From the NCBI RefSeq assembly GCF_014649815.1, contig NZ_BMTT01000014.1, forward strand, positions 62,001-126,000: 64,000 nt of DNA. The letters are read 5' to 3'. The notes under the pieces were generated by a model that searched no databases, was not told the origin of the DNA, and was given only the letters and a program-made list of their open reading frames with translations. Shown piece after piece: positions 28,628-43,654 of the stretch (the stretch's first letter is position 1; the number at the start of each line of letters is the position of its first letter). Position numbers and translations under genes: made by a program. This DNA is from Streptomyces mutabilis (lineage in GTDB: Bacteria; Actinomycetota; Actinomycetes; Streptomycetales; Streptomycetaceae).

Positions 28628-29031
28628 GCCTGCATTCTTACCAAATACCACTGACAACCGACGGCGCCCGACTTACCACCGTCTCACCGGCCCCGGTCCG
28701 ACTGCGCCCTGGAGCACTCGGCCACGCCGGCCGGCCTCGGCCGACCGGCGACGGCATGCGAACCCGCGGGGGCTCAGCGCCCCGGAGTACCCGTCGTTTC
28801 CGCACCGGACGCGTCGTGTCGTCCTCCCGAAATCGAGGTGGCAGCGGTCACGTGCTCCCCATTTGACCGCGCGCGACGAGGCGCGCTCCATCGAAAGCAC
28901 CCGCGGCCTGCGCACCGGGAGGGTGATCAGCAGTAGAGGGGCGCGTCGGGGCCGCGCGAACGATGTGCGGCGCGGGTCTGCGGACGCGCCGAGACCCGGC
29001 GTCCCCATCGGGATCACCGGGCCTCGTCGAC
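28628..29031. other. Non-coding gap between priA and metK
   Basis: About 400 bases with no convincing gene. A 114-codon open frame on the minus strand has no ribosome site or family features and is regarded as chance. Apart from the priA promoter, which must lie here, I see no clear element. Confidence 0.5.
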
Positions 29032-29050
29032 GTGCCGTCCGGCGGGGACG
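29032..29050 (-). terminator. Terminator downstream of metK
   Basis: GCCGTCC and GGACGGC pair around a GGCGG loop, beginning 19 bases after the metK stop. Confidence 0.65.
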
Positions 29051-29068
29051 GCGGTGGCGCCCGGGGTG

Positions 29069-30277
29069 CTACAGCCCCGCCGCCTGCCGCAGCGCCTCCA
29101 CGCGGTCGGTGCGCTCCCAGGTGAAGTCGGGCAGCTCACGGCCGAAGTGACCGTAGGCCGCGGTCTGGGCGTAGATCGGGCGGAGCAGGTCGAGGTCGCG
29201 GATGATGGCGGCCGGGCGGAGGTCGAAGACCTCGTCGATCGCCTTCTCGATCTTCTCGGCGTCGATCTTGGCGGTGCCGAAGGTCTCCACGAAGAGACCG
29301 ACCGGCTCGGCCTTGCCGATCGCGTAGGCGACCTGGACCTCGCAGCGGGCGGCGAGGCCCGCGGCGACGACGTTCTTCGCCACCCAGCGCATCGCGTACG
29401 CGGCGGAGCGGTCGACCTTGGACGGGTCCTTGCCGGAGAAGGCGCCGCCGCCGTGGCGGGCCATGCCGCCGTAGGTGTCGATGATGATCTTCCGGCCGGT
29501 CAGACCGGCGTCGCCCATCGGGCCGCCGATCTCGAAGCGGCCGGTCGGGTTGACCAGGAGGCGGTAGTTCTCCGTGTCGAGCTTGATGCCGTCGTCCAGC
29601 AGCGCCTTGAGCTCCGGCTCGACGACGAATTCCTTGATGTCGGGCGCGAGCAGCGACTCCAGGTCGATGTCACTGGCGTGCTGCGAGGAGACGACGACCG
29701 TGTCGAGCCGGACGGCCTTGTCGCCGTCGTACTCGATGGTGACCTGCGTCTTGCCGTCCGGGCGCAGGTAGGGGATGGTCCCGTTCTTGCGGACCTCGGA
29801 CAGGCGCTTGGACAGGCGGTGCGCCAGGAAGACCGGGAGCGGCATCAGCGTGGGCGTCTCGTCGGACGCGTAGCCGAACATCAGGCCCTGGTCGCCGGCG
29901 CCCTGGCGGTCCAGCTCGTCCTCGTCGCCCTCGACCCGGTTCTCGTACGCCGTGTCGACACCCTGGGCGATGTCCGGGGACTGCGCGCCGATCGAGACGG
30001 AGACGCCGCAGGAGGCGCCGTCGAAACCCTTCTTCGAGGAGTCGTAGCCGATCTCCAGGATCTTGCCGCGGACCAGGTTGGCGATGTCCGCGTAGGCCTT
30101 GGTGGTGACCTCGCCGGCCACGTGCACCAGTCCGGTGGTGATCAGGGTTTCGACGGCGACCCGGGAGGTCGGGTCCTCACGCAGAAGCGCGTCGAGAATG
30201 GTGTCGCTGATCTGGTCAGCGATCTTGTCGGGGTGACCTTCGGTCACGGACTCCGAGGTGAACAGGCGACGGGACAC
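29069..30277 (-). CDS. metK: S-adenosylmethionine synthetase
   Basis: Makes S-adenosylmethionine from methionine and ATP. All family signatures are present in the 402-residue protein: [18 protein letters not shown] near the N-terminus, [12 protein letters not shown], and [20 protein letters not shown] in the C-terminal half. The GTG before [10 protein letters not shown] is chosen because AGGGAGCG lies six bases upstream and the length equals that of other Streptomyces MetK; a longer frame of 21 more codons is open but not conserved. In Streptomyces, SAM level influences antibiotic production and development, so this gene matters beyond methylation. Confidence 0.97.
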   Translation of the reverse strand: MSRRLFTSESVTEGHPDKIADQISDTILDALLREDPTSRVAVETLITTGLVHVAGEVTTKAYADIANLVRGKILEIGYDSSKKGFDGASCGVSVSIGAQSPDIAQGVDTAYENRVEGDEDELDRQGAGDQGLMFGYASDETPTLMPLPVFLAHRLSKRLSEVRKNGTIPYLRPDGKTQVTIEYDGDKAVRLDTVVVSSQHASDIDLESLLAPDIKEFVVEPELKALLDDGIKLDTENYRLLVNPTGRFEIGGPMGDAGLTGRKIIIDTYGGMARHGGGAFSGKDPSKVDRSAAYAMRWVAKNVVAAGLAARCEVQVAYAIGKAEPVGLFVETFGTAKIDAEKIEKAIDEVFDLRPAAIIRDLDLLRPIYAQTAAYGHFGRELPDFTWERTDRVEALRQAAGL

Positions 30278-30517
30278 AACGCTCCCTGGGGTTGCAGCGG
30301 CTGCTGGCTGATCATTGGTGGACGGCACGGGGAGCTGCACCCGGCGACGTCCGAGAACAGTTTATCGGTCGCACTCCGCCACGGGCCCACCCGTCTCGGC
30401 TGTCGGAAGGGCTGTGACCTGCGGCACGGGCATTCTGCCCAGAACGGAGCGCCCTTGGCCAGGGTCGCCACGCCGGAATGCGCGGGGACGACGGGGGCCG
30501 TGGAGTGAATGAGTCAT

Positions 30518-31720
30518 TCAGCCGAGCCGTTCCGCCACGAGGTCCCACACGGTTTCGGCCAGCGCTTCCTTCGGACCGTGCGCCACCGGGGTCTCGCTGC
30601 CGTCGGCACCGAGGACGACCGCCTCGTTCTCCTCGGAACCGAAGGTCTTGCGCTCCCCCACCTCGTTCACCACGAGCAGGTCACAGCCCTTGCGCTTCAG
30701 CTTGGCGCGGCCGTTGGCGAGAACGTCGTCGGTCTCGGCGGCGAAGCCCACGATCACCTGCCCGGAACGCGCGCGGTCGCCGGCGATCTCCGCGAGGATG
30801 TCCGGATTACGCACCAGGGTGATCGGCGCGGGCTCCTGGTCGTCCTTCTTCTTGATCTTCCCGACGGCGTATGTCGCCGGGCGGAAGTCCGCGACCGCCG
30901 CGGCCATGACGATGGCGTCGGCGTCCGCCGCGGCGCGCAGCACGGCCTCCCGCAGCTCCACGGCGGTGCCGACAGGGACGACGTTCACGCCGGCCGGGTC
31001 CGGGAGCGACGCGTTCGCCGAGACGAGGGTGACCCGGGCACCCCGCGCGGCGGCGCTGCGGGCCAGGGCGTAGCCCTGCTTTCCGGAGGAGCGGTTGCCG
31101 AGGAAGCGAACCGGGTCGAGGGGCTCCCGGGTGCCGCCGGCGCTGACCACGACGTGCCGGCCGGCGAGGTCGGGCTCGCGCACGCCGCGGGCGAGCACCC
31201 TGCGGCAGACCTCGAAGATCTCCCCCGGGTCGGGCAGTCGGCCCTTGCCGGTGTCGACGCCGGTGAGGCGGCCGACGGCCGGCTCGATCACGACCGCGCC
31301 CCGGCGGCGGAGCGTCGCCACGTTCTCCTGGGTGGCCGGGTGCTCCCACATCTCGGTGTGCATGGCGGGGGCGAAGACGACCGGGCAGCGAGCCGTGAGC
31401 AGGGTGTTGGTGAGGAGGTCGTCGGCGAGGCCGTGGGCGGCCTTGGCCAGCATGTCGGCGGTGGCCGGGGCGACGACGACGAGGTCGGCGTGCTGGCCGA
31501 TGCGCACGTGCGGGACCTGATGGACGTCGTCCCACACCTCGGTCGACACCGGCTTGCCTGACAGGGCGGACCAGGTGGCGGCGCCGACGAAGTGCAGTGC
31601 GGAGGCGGTGGGGACGACACGGACCTCGTGCCCCGACTCCGTGAGCCTGCGCAGCAGCTCACAGGCTTTGTACGCGGCGATCCCGCCGCTGACCCCCAAA
31701 ACGACCTCGGGCTTGTCCAC
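30518..31720 (-). CDS. coaBC: Bifunctional phosphopantothenoylcysteine decarboxylase / phosphopantothenate-cysteine ligase
   Basis: Carries out two coenzyme A steps. The N-terminal CoaC flavoprotein half has VVLGVSGGIAAYKACELLR, PHVRIGQHADLVVVAPAT and the active-site APAMHTEMW. The CoaB half begins near residue 190 with VVSAGGTREPLDPVRFLGN and NRSSGKQGYALA, and carries KIKKKDD, which closes over CTP. Length 400 is normal. GTG start with GGGGAGAG upstream. It follows rpoZ, the classic rpoZ-coaBC neighbourhood, but a strong hairpin lies between the two genes. Confidence 0.96.
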   Translation of the reverse strand: MDKPEVVLGVSGGIAAYKACELLRRLTESGHEVRVVPTASALHFVGAATWSALSGKPVSTEVWDDVHQVPHVRIGQHADLVVVAPATADMLAKAAHGLADDLLTNTLLTARCPVVFAPAMHTEMWEHPATQENVATLRRRGAVVIEPAVGRLTGVDTGKGRLPDPGEIFEVCRRVLARGVREPDLAGRHVVVSAGGTREPLDPVRFLGNRSSGKQGYALARSAAARGARVTLVSANASLPDPAGVNVVPVGTAVELREAVLRAAADADAIVMAAAVADFRPATYAVGKIKKKDDQEPAPITLVRNPDILAEIAGDRARSGQVIVGFAAETDDVLANGRAKLKRKGCDLLVVNEVGERKTFGSEENEAVVLGADGSETPVAHGPKEALAETVWDLVAERLG

Positions 31721-31775
31721 CGTCTCTCCCCGGCTCGGATGACGCGCTCGGGCAGCGCGTACGACCCATCACACA

Positions 31776-31810
31776 CCACAGGCCCGACAGTCGGGCTGCC
31801 GGGCCTGTGG
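31776..31810 (-). terminator. Hairpin terminator between rpoZ and coaBC
   Basis: CCACAGGCCCG (31776-31786) and CGGGCCTGTGG (31800-31810) form a perfect 11-base stem with an inner CAG/CTG. It lies 38 bases after the rpoZ stop and implies that coaBC is only partly read from the rpoZ promoter. Confidence 0.8.
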
Positions 31811-31847
31811 ATAAGTCAGCTTCAGGCTGAAAATACTACCGCCGGTG

Positions 31848-32120
31848 TTACTGCGCCGGACCCTCGATGGCCTCGGAGGTCAGCAGACCCGCGTTGATCT
31901 CGCGCAGGGCGATCGAGAGCGGCTTCTCGTGGACGTGGGTGTCGACGAGCGGACCGACGTACTCGAGGAGACCCTCGCCGAGCTGCGAGTAGTACGCGTT
32001 GATCTGGCGGGCCCGCTTGGCCGCGTAGATCACGAGGCTGTACTTCGAGTCCGTGGCCTCGAGGAGCTCGTCGATCGGCGGGTTGATGATGCCCTCGGGC
32101 GCGGAGATGGAAGAGGACAC
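31848..32120 (-). CDS. rpoZ: RNA polymerase omega subunit
   Basis: A 90-residue subunit that helps assemble RNA polymerase by holding beta-prime. Family motifs are [20 protein letters not shown] and [14 protein letters not shown]. In Streptomyces omega is known to be needed for normal antibiotic production and aerial growth. GTG start. It lies 51 bases downstream of gmk, the usual gmk-rpoZ order in bacteria. Confidence 0.96.
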   Translation of the reverse strand: MSSSISAPEGIINPPIDELLEATDSKYSLVIYAAKRARQINAYYSQLGEGLLEYVGPLVDTHVHEKPLSIALREINAGLLTSEAIEGPAQ

Positions 32121-32171
32121 GCTCTACCTTCCGATGGATGGGAAAGATTCAGTCACCGTGACCGGTAACGA

Positions 32172-32765
32172 TCACACGACGTTCGTCAAGGCTAGCAGCT
32201 CGCGCGCCACGTCCTCGACGGAGGTGTTGACCAGGGTCCGGTCGAACTCCGGCTCGGCCGCCAGCTCGACCCTTGCGGCGGCGAGGCGGCGCTCGATGAC
32301 CTCCGGCGGCTCGGTGCCCCGGCCGGTGAGCCTGCGCACCAGCTCCTCCCAGGAGGGCGGGGCCAGGAACACGAGCTGGGCCTCCGGCATGGACTCCCGG
32401 ACCTGCCGCGCCCCCTGGAGGTCGATCTCCAGGAGCACCGGCTCACCGGCCTCCAGTCGCTCCAGTACGGCCGCACGCGGCGTGCCGTAGCGGTTGCCGG
32501 CGAACTCGGCCCACTCCAGCAGCTCGCCGTTGGCGATCAGCTTGTCCATCTCCTCGTCGGTGACGAAGAAGTAGTGGACTCCGTGCCGCTCGCCGGGACG
32601 GGGCTTGCGGGTCGTCGCCGACACCGAGAGCCAGACCTCGGGGTGTTCCTTGCGCATATGGGCGACGACCGTGCTCTTGCCGACCCCCGAGGGGCCGGAG
32701 AGCACGGTCAGCCGCGGACGTGATTCCGGGGGCACGGGGGTCGTCCCCCGGGATGTTGCAGCCAT
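32172..32765 (-). CDS. gmk: Guanylate kinase
   Basis: Phosphorylates GMP to GDP. The 197-residue protein has the P-loop [15 protein letters not shown], the GMP-binding [20 protein letters not shown] and the [12 protein letters not shown] motif. The ATG at MAATSRG was chosen; it gives a short Pro-rich arm before the P-loop and a normal total length, though its ribosome site is weak. It is 37 bases downstream of mihF and upstream of rpoZ. Confidence 0.95.
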   Translation of the reverse strand: MAATSRGTTPVPPESRPRLTVLSGPSGVGKSTVVAHMRKEHPEVWLSVSATTRKPRPGERHGVHYFFVTDEEMDKLIANGELLEWAEFAGNRYGTPRAAVLERLEAGEPVLLEIDLQGARQVRESMPEAQLVFLAPPSWEELVRRLTGRGTEPPEVIERRLAAARVELAAEPEFDRTLVNTSVEDVARELLALTNVV

Positions 32766-32802
32766 GCGGCGATTATTCCAGTTGTTCCGGAGTGGTCCGG
32801 AC

Positions 32803-33126
32803 TCAGCTGCCGGTGCTGCCGAACTCGCGCTCCAGGGAGGCGATCTGGTTGGAACCGAGGCCTCGTACACGGCGGCTCTCGGAGATGCCGAGCCGCTCCA
32901 TGATCTGCTTGGCGCGGACCTTGCCCACGCCCGGCAGGGACTCGAGGAGGGCGGAGACCTTCATCTTGCCGATGACGTCGTTCTCCTGGCCCTGCTTGAT
33001 GACCTCGTGGAGGGAGGCGCCGGAGTGCTTGAGTCGATTCTTGACCTCGGCCCGCTCCCGGCGAGCCGCGGCGGCCTTTTCGAGCGCGGCTGCGCGCTGT
33101 TCAGGGGTAAGGGGCGGAAGAGCCAC
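32803..33126 (-). CDS. mihF: Integration host factor, actinobacterial type (sIHF)
   Basis: A 107-residue nucleoid protein. In Streptomyces sIHF binds DNA without strong sequence choice, alters topoisomerase action and affects sporulation and antibiotics. The sequence shows a long N-terminal helix ([20 protein letters not shown]) and the helix-two-turn-helix [20 protein letters not shown] with the GVGKVRA DNA-contact loop. GTG start with GAGGTGA upstream; the upstream frame is not conserved. Gene order pyrF-mihF-gmk is usual in actinobacteria. A short open frame with a strong ribosome site precedes it. Confidence 0.96.
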   Translation of the reverse strand: MALPPLTPEQRAAALEKAAAARRERAEVKNRLKHSGASLHEVIKQGQENDVIGKMKVSALLESLPGVGKVRAKQIMERLGISESRRVRGLGSNQIASLEREFGSTGS

Positions 33127-33238
33127 GCCTACGTCACCTCGGATGTCGAACTGTCGGATACGGACCGGTGAGGAACCTAGTCGCCCCACACCTGGGGAGT
33201 CGCGAGCAACACGCTTGCCCGAGGACTCTCGACGGAGA

Positions 33239-33319
33239 CTAGCGGTCAACTCCGCCAGAGTCAGCGAGAACGGCGGAAAAGTCCTGGTCAGCCTCCGCCA
33301 GGGCAGACATTTCAGACAT
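33239..33319 (-). CDS. Possible small protein or leader peptide upstream of mihF
   Basis: A 26-codon open frame begins ATG TCT GAA and ends TAG, encoding MSEMSALAEADQDFSAVLAD followed by SGGVDR. Its ATG is preceded by CGGAGGCA, with GGAGG at six bases, one of the better ribosome sites in this region. It lies about 110 bases before mihF, in a gap otherwise without genes. The composition is acidic and Ala-rich. It might be translated as a leader for mihF or be a short protein; conservation is unknown to me. Confidence 0.4.
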   Translation of the reverse strand: MSEMSALAEADQDFSAVLADSGGVDR

Positions 33320-33358
33320 ATTGCCTCCGATTTGAGGATGTATCCAAGGTCTGGAAGC

Positions 33359-34200
33359 CTAGGCGGCCGTCACCGCGGTCCTGACCTCGTCGGAGAAGCG
33401 GTCCGCCGCGTTCCGCAGCGCGGTCACGTCCGGGCCGTGACGAAGGACACCCCGGCTGACGTTCGGCACGACGTTGCGCAGCGCCGCCCCGAACACCCCC
33501 GGCAGGTCCGCCGGCGTCGCGCCCTGGGCGCCGATGCCGGGTGCGAGGAGCGGGCCGTTGACGTCCAGGTCGTACGACGAGAGGTCGCCGAGTGTGGCGC
33601 CGACGACCGCGCCGAAGGAGCCCAGAGGGGTCTCCCCCGCGTTCTCCGCGGCCAGGTGCGCCAGCATCGTCGCCCCGACGCTCCGCCCGTCGGCCCGGAC
33701 CGCGTGCTGGATCTCGGCGCCCTCCGGGTTGGAGGTGAGCGCCAGCACGAACAGTCCCGCGCCGTTCGCGCGCGCCAGGTCGACGGCCGGCTTCAGGGAG
33801 CCGTAGCCGAGGTACGGGGAGACGGTCAGCGCGTCCGAGAACAGCGGCGCGCCCCTGTGCAGGAAGGACTCGGCGTACGCGGCCATGGTGGAGCCGATGT
33901 CGCCCCGCTTGGCGTCCATGACCACCAGCGCGCCGGCCGTCCGCGCCTCCTCGACCGATTTCTCCAGGACGGCGACGCCGCGCGAGCCGAAACGCTCGAA
34001 GAAGGCGCTCTGCGGTTTGAGGACCGCCACCCGGTCGCCCACGGCCTCCACGACGGTGCGGCTGAAGCGCTCCAGACCGGCCACGTCGTCGTTCAGGCCC
34101 CACTCGGCGAGCAGGGAGGCGTGGGGGTCGATGCCGACGCACAGCGGCCCGCGTTCGTCCATGGCACGGCGCAGGCGCGCGCCGAAGGGCTCGAGTACCG

Positions 34201-34204
<4 letters not shown>
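33359..34204 (-). CDS. pyrF: Orotidine 5'-phosphate decarboxylase, type 2
   Basis: Last step of UMP synthesis. The 281-residue protein is of the longer type 2 form found in actinobacteria and myxobacteria: [11 protein letters not shown] near residue 22, [12 protein letters not shown], and the catalytic [13 protein letters not shown] with the Asp-Lys array, then [15 protein letters not shown]. Its ATG overlaps the pyrD stop as ATGA. It ends the pyrimidine cluster. Confidence 0.96.
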
Positions 34205-35307
<1,103 letters not shown>

Positions 35308-35332
35308 GGGTGTCCTCATGAAGCCTCATGAA

Positions 35333-35362
35333 GAGGGGGACACCGTTTCCGGTGTCCCCCTC
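35333..35362 (-). terminator. Hairpin between carB and pyrD
   Basis: GAGGGGGACACCG and its exact complement form a 13-base stem closed by TTTC, directly after carB and 26 bases before the pyrD ATG. It looks like an intrinsic terminator or an attenuating or stabilising hairpin inside the pyr cluster. Confidence 0.8.
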
Positions 35363-35369
35363 GGGGCTG

Positions 35370-38670
<3,301 letters not shown>

Positions 38671-38678
<8 letters not shown>

Positions 38679-39813
38679 GCTGGCCCTCCATCAGGGAAAC
38701 GAAGCGGTCGAACAGGTAGGCGGCGTCGTGCGGGCCGGCCGCCGCTTCGGGGTGGTACTGGACGCTGAAGGCCGGCTTGTCGAGAAGCTGGAGGCCCTCC
38801 ACCACGTTGTCGTTCAGGCAGACGTGGGAGACCTCGGCGCGGCCGTAGGGGGTGTCGGAGACCTTGTCGAGCGGGGCGTCGACGGCGAATCCGTGGTTGT
38901 GCGCGGTGACCTCGACCTTGCCGGTCGTACGGTCCTGCACGGGCTGGTTGATGCCGCGGTGGCCGTACTTCAGCTTGAAGGTGCCGAAGCCGAGGGCGCG
39001 GCCCAGGATCTGGTTGCCGAAGCAGATGCCGAAGAGCGGGGTGCCGCGCTCCAGGACGCCCTGCATGACGGAGACCGGGTGGTCGGCGGTGGACGGGTCG
39101 CCCGGGCCGTTGGAGAAGAAGACACCGTCCGGGTTGACCGCGTAGACGTCCTCGACGGTCGCGGTGGCGGGCAGGACGTGCACCTCGATGCCGCGCTCGG
39201 CCATCCGGTGCGGGGTCATGCCCTTGATGCCGAGGTCGACGGCGGCGACGGTGAACTTCTTCTCGCCGATCGCGGGGACGACGTACGCCTCGGTGGTGGC
39301 GACCTCGGCGGAGAGGTCGGCGCCGGTCATCTCGGGGGCTTCCTGGACGCGGGCCAGCAGCGCGGCGTCGTCCTGGACGGCGTCGCCGCTGAAGATGCCG
39401 ACGCGCATGGCGCCGCGCTCACGCAGGTGGCGGGTGAGCGCGCGGGTGTCGATGCCGGCGATGCCGACGACGCCCTGGGCGTCCAGTTCGTCGTCCAGCG
39501 TGCGGCGGGAGCGCCAGCTGGAGGGCACGCGGGCGGGGTCGCGGACGACGTAGCCGGAGACCCAGATCTTCTTGGACTCCATGTCCTCGTCGTTGACGCC
39601 GGTGTTGCCCACGTGCGGAGCGGTCATCACGACCACCTGGCGGTGGTACGACGGGTCGGTGAGGGTCTCCTGGTAACCGGTCATGCCGGTGGAGAACACG
39701 GCTTCGCCGAAGGTGGCCCCCACGGCCCCGTAGGCTCGGCCGCGGAAGATCCGGCCGTCCTCCAGGACGAGTACGGCGGGAGCCTTGCCGGCTCCCCGGG
39801 TGGAGGTCGTCAT
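38671..39813 (-). CDS. carA: Carbamoyl-phosphate synthase small (glutaminase) subunit
   Basis: Supplies ammonia from glutamine to CarB. In 380 residues it shows the N-terminal CarA domain ([30 protein letters not shown]) and a class I glutamine amidotransferase domain with the nucleophile Cys in [16 protein letters not shown] and the His-Glu pair in [15 protein letters not shown] start with GGAAGG upstream, overlapping the preceding membrane-protein stop as ATGA. Part of the pyr operon. Confidence 0.97.
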
Positions 39814-40376
39814 CGTGCGCCTTCCGTTTCCGTCTTGTTGATCATGTCGTTCAGTGTCTCGACCCACTCGTTGTGCTCGGCCGCGTGGTCGGAGCGGAAG
39901 CCGGAGTCGATCAGCTTGTCGCCGTGCTCCCAGGTGACGACCAGCAGGCCGCCCTCGGTGAGCACCTTGCCGGCGATTCCCTTGTCGAGCCGGGCCTCGC
40001 GCAGCGCTGCGACGGGGACGAAGAAGTCGTTCGCGCCGGGGCGTACGACGTCCAGGCCCGCGTTTGTCAGCGTGAGCTCGACCCGGCTGCGGGTGCCCAG
40101 GCCGTGCGCCACGATGCGGTCCAGCCACTGCCCGGCGCTGGTGGAGCCGTGGTAGCGGCCGCTCAGGCTCAGTTTCACCGGGCCGGGGGCGTCCGGCGCG
40201 CTGGGCAGCTCGGGCAGGTCGCCCTGGAGGGTGCTGCGCCACTTCCAGCCCTCGCGCATCAGCCAGTAGACGAGCGCGACGAACAGGCCGAGGCCGACGA
40301 CCCAGCCGATGCGGGCGGCCCAGTCGGTCACTTCCGCCGATTCCTTCTCGGCGGCCAGCAGGATTACAGGTGTCAC
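39810..40376 (-). CDS. Membrane protein of the pyr operon, function unknown
   Basis: A 188-residue protein with one clear N-terminal membrane segment ([18 protein letters not shown]) and a soluble domain of about 130 residues that I would compare with PH-like folds found in actinobacterial transporters or scaffolds: [19 protein letters not shown] and [20 protein letters not shown]. It overlaps pyrC by GTGA and carA by ATGA, so it is made together with pyrimidine enzymes and has held this place in Streptomyces as far as I recall. It is not a known pyrimidine enzyme. It could tether enzymes at the membrane; this is speculation. Confidence 0.8.
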   Translation of the reverse strand: MTPVILLAAEKESAEVTDWAARIGWVVGLGLFVALVYWLMREGWKWRSTLQGDLPELPSAPDAPGPVKLSLSGRYHGSTSAGQWLDRIVAHGLGTRSRVELTLTNAGLDVVRPGANDFFVPVAALREARLDKGIAGKVLTEGGLLVVTWEHGDKLIDSGFRSDHAAEHNEWVETLNDMINKTETEGAR

Positions 40377-41659
40377 GTGAGCTTCCCGTCGACGAGCGTG
40401 GCCTTGCCCCGCAGCCACGTGTGCGTCACACGGCCCGGCAGCTCACGCCCCTCGTACGGGGTGTTGCGGCTGCGCGAGGCGAAGCCCGCGGGGTCCACCT
40501 GGCCACGGTATGCCGTGTCGACGAGGGTGAGGTTGGCGGGCTCACCAGCCGAGACGGGACGGCCGTGTCCGGTGGCCTGTCCGATCTTGGCGGGCTTGAC
40601 GGACATGCGGTCGGCGACGCCGGCCCAGTCCAGCAGGCCCGTGTCCACCATGGTCTCCTGGACCACCGACAGCGCGGTCTCCAGGCCCACCATGCCCATG
40701 GCGGCGGCGGCCCACTCGCAGTCCTTGTCCTCGTGCGGGTGCGGGGCGTGGTCGGTGGCGACGATGTCGATCGTGCCGTCGGCGAGCGCCTCGCGCAGCG
40801 CGAGCACGTCACGCTCGGTGCGCAGCGGCGGGTTCACCTTGTAGACCGGGTTGTACGAGCGGACCAGCTCGTCGGTGAGCAGCAGGTGGTGCGGGGTGAC
40901 CTCGGCGGTGACGTCGATGCCGCGGGACTTGGCCCAGCGGACGATCTCGACGCTGCCCGCCGTGGACAGGTGGCAGATGTGGACCCGGGAGCCGACGTGC
41001 TCGGCGAGCAGCACGTCCCGGGCGATGATCGACTCCTCGGCGACGGCCGGCCAGCCCCCGAGGCCCAGCTCGGCGGAGACGACGCCCTCGTTCATCTGGG
41101 CGCCCTCGGTGAGCCGGGGCTCCTGGGCGTGCTGGGCGACGACGCCGCCGAAGGCCTTCACGTACTCCAGGGCGCGGCGCATGATCACGGCGTCGTGGAC
41201 GCACTTGCCGTCGTCGGAGAAGACGGTGACGCCGGCCGCGGACTCGTGCATGGCGCCCAGCTCGGCGAGCTTGGCGCCCTCCAGACCGACGGTGACGGCG
41301 CCGACGGGCTGCACGTCGCAGTAGCCGGACTCCTGGCCGAGCCGCCAGACCTGCTCGACGACGCCGGCGGTGTCGGCGACCGGGAAGGTGTTGGCCATGG
41401 CGAAGACGTTGGTGTAGCCGCCGCTCGCCGCCGCCCGGGTTCCGGTCAGCACGGTCTCGGAGTCCTCGCGGCCGGGCTCGCGCAGGTGGGTGTGGAGGTC
41501 GACCAGGCCGGGCAGCAGCACCTTGCCGTCGGCCTCGATCACCTCGGCGCCCTCGGCGGACAGGCCGGTGCCGACCTGAGCGATCGTCGCGCCGTCGATC
41601 AGCACGTCCTGCGGCTCGCCGCCGAGCACCTTCGCACCGCGGATCAGGGTCTTGCTCAT
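40373..41659 (-). CDS. pyrC: Dihydroorotase
   Basis: Zinc amidohydrolase that cyclises carbamoyl-aspartate. The 428-residue class I enzyme has the metal motif [17 protein letters not shown] near residue 50, [23 protein letters not shown] and the catalytic Asp in [14 protein letters not shown]. The ATG has GAGGAG upstream; this ribosome site lies inside the last codons of pyrB, which ends in TAA five bases before the start. The next gene overlaps by GTGA. Confidence 0.97.
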   Translation of the reverse strand: MSKTLIRGAKVLGGEPQDVLIDGATIAQVGTGLSAEGAEVIEADGKVLLPGLVDLHTHLREPGREDSETVLTGTRAAASGGYTNVFAMANTFPVADTAGVVEQVWRLGQESGYCDVQPVGAVTVGLEGAKLAELGAMHESAAGVTVFSDDGKCVHDAVIMRRALEYVKAFGGVVAQHAQEPRLTEGAQMNEGVVSAELGLGGWPAVAEESIIARDVLLAEHVGSRVHICHLSTAGSVEIVRWAKSRGIDVTAEVTPHHLLLTDELVRSYNPVYKVNPPLRTERDVLALREALADGTIDIVATDHAPHPHEDKDCEWAAAAMGMVGLETALSVVQETMVDTGLLDWAGVADRMSVKPAKIGQATGHGRPVSAGEPANLTLVDTAYRGQVDPAGFASRSRNTPYEGRELPGRVTHTWLRGKATLVDGKLT

Positions 41660-41664
41660 CTTCT

Positions 41665-42645
41665 TTACTTCTCCTCGGTGGGGCGGGCGTGGGTCACGGC
41701 GGGTTCGTTGCCGCCGAGCAGCAGGTAGAGGACGGCCATGCGGACGGAGACGCCGTTGGTGACCTGCTCGACGACGGTGCAGCGGTCGGAGTCGGCGACC
41801 TCGGCGGTGATCTCCATGCCGCGGACCATCGGGCCGGGATGCATCACGATGGCGTGGTCGGGCATCTTCGACATGCGGTCGCCGTCGAGACCGTAGCGGC
41901 GGGAGTACTCGCGCTCGGTGGGGAAGAACGCGGCGTTCATGCGCTCGCGCTGCACGCGCAGCAGCATCACCGCGTCGGACTTGGTCAGGGTGGAGTCGAG
42001 GTCGTAGGAGACCTCGCAGGGCCAGCTCTCGACGCCGACCGGCAGCAAAGTGGGCGGGGCGACGAGGGTGACCTCGGCGCCGAGGGTGTGCAGCAGGTCG
42101 ACGTTGGAGCGGGCGACGCGGCTGTGCAGGATGTCGCCGACGAGGGTGATCCGGCGTCCGTCCAGGTCCTTGCCGAGGCCGGCGTCGCGGCCGACCAGGC
42201 GGCGGCGCATGGTGAACGCGTCCAGCAGGGCCTGGGTGGGGTGCTGGTGGGTGCCGTCGCCGGCGTTGATGACGTGGGCGTCGATCCACCCGGAGGTGGC
42301 CAGGCGGTAGGGGGCGCCGGAGGCGCCGTGCCGGATGACGACGGCGTCGACCCCCATGGCCTCCAGGGTCTGGGCGGTGTCCTTGAGGGACTCGCCCTTG
42401 GAGACGCTGGAGCCCTTGGCGGTGAAGTTGATGACGTCCGCCGACAGGCGCTTCTCGGCGGCCTCGAAGGAGATCCGGGTCCTCGTCGAGTCCTCGAAGA
42501 AGAGGTTGACGACGGTCCGGCCGCGCAGGGTCGGCAGTTTCTTGATCGGCCGGTCGGCGACCCGGGCCATCTCCTCAGCGGTGTCGAGGATCAGGACGGC
42601 GTCGTCGCGGGTGAGGTCGGCGGCCGAGATGAGATGACGCTGCAT
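41665..42645 (-). CDS. pyrB: Aspartate carbamoyltransferase catalytic subunit
   Basis: Joins carbamoyl phosphate and aspartate. A 326-residue protein with the carbamoyl-phosphate loop [39 protein letters not shown], and the aspartate-site [11 protein letters not shown]. No pyrI regulatory subunit is nearby, as is usual outside enterobacteria. The start is ATG. It follows pyrR by about 115 bases. Confidence 0.97.
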   Translation of the reverse strand: MQRHLISAADLTRDDAVLILDTAEEMARVADRPIKKLPTLRGRTVVNLFFEDSTRTRISFEAAEKRLSADVINFTAKGSSVSKGESLKDTAQTLEAMGVDAVVIRHGASGAPYRLATSGWIDAHVINAGDGTHQHPTQALLDAFTMRRRLVGRDAGLGKDLDGRRITLVGDILHSRVARSNVDLLHTLGAEVTLVAPPTLLPVGVESWPCEVSYDLDSTLTKSDAVMLLRVQRERMNAAFFPTEREYSRRYGLDGDRMSKMPDHAIVMHPGPMVRGMEITAEVADSDRCTVVEQVTNGVSVRMAVLYLLLGGNEPAVTHARPTEEK

Positions 42646-42760
42646 CTGTCAGGCTCCGTAGGGCGATTCATGCGGAAGAGCGGGATAATTCGGGCGGCCG
42701 GGCGTGCGTGCGGGCACACCGAGCGGGCGTACGGCACGGCTGGGCGCGTACGCGGGGGTG

Positions 42761-43412
<652 letters not shown>

Positions 43413-43553
43413 CGTCACCCACCGTATCAGGCTCACAGAGCGGCCGATGCGACCCCCTCGACGCTCCCGCGTCACCCTTCCGACACCCTGGCACCACCCG
43501 GTCGGAGCAATGGAAGGCGAATACCACGGAAGAGTCGGTGCGGACCATTCGGC

Positions 43554-43583
43554 TTGACGCAGGAGAGTAACGCTGCGTAACCT
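43554..43583 (+). promoter_or_regulatory. bldD promoter with BldD box
   Basis: TTGACG (43554-43559) and TAACCT (43578-43583) are 18 bases apart. The palindrome GTAACGCTGCGTAAC (43567-43581) fits the BldD consensus NTNACNC(A/T)GNGTNAN at every fixed base and overlaps the -10 box, as expected for the known autorepression of bldD. A further half-like AGTGAGTTAC follows at 43588-43597. Confidence 0.9.
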
Positions 43584-43654
43584 CACAGTGAGTTACCAAG
43601 CCGCGCGGGTGCACACCTGTGCAGACCGCGTCGACACCTTGTCCGGGGAGCCAT

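Noticed and set aside
28673-29017. A 114-codon frame between priA and metK
   Set aside because: No ribosome site, Arg-rich composition typical of chance frames, and no recognisable domain.
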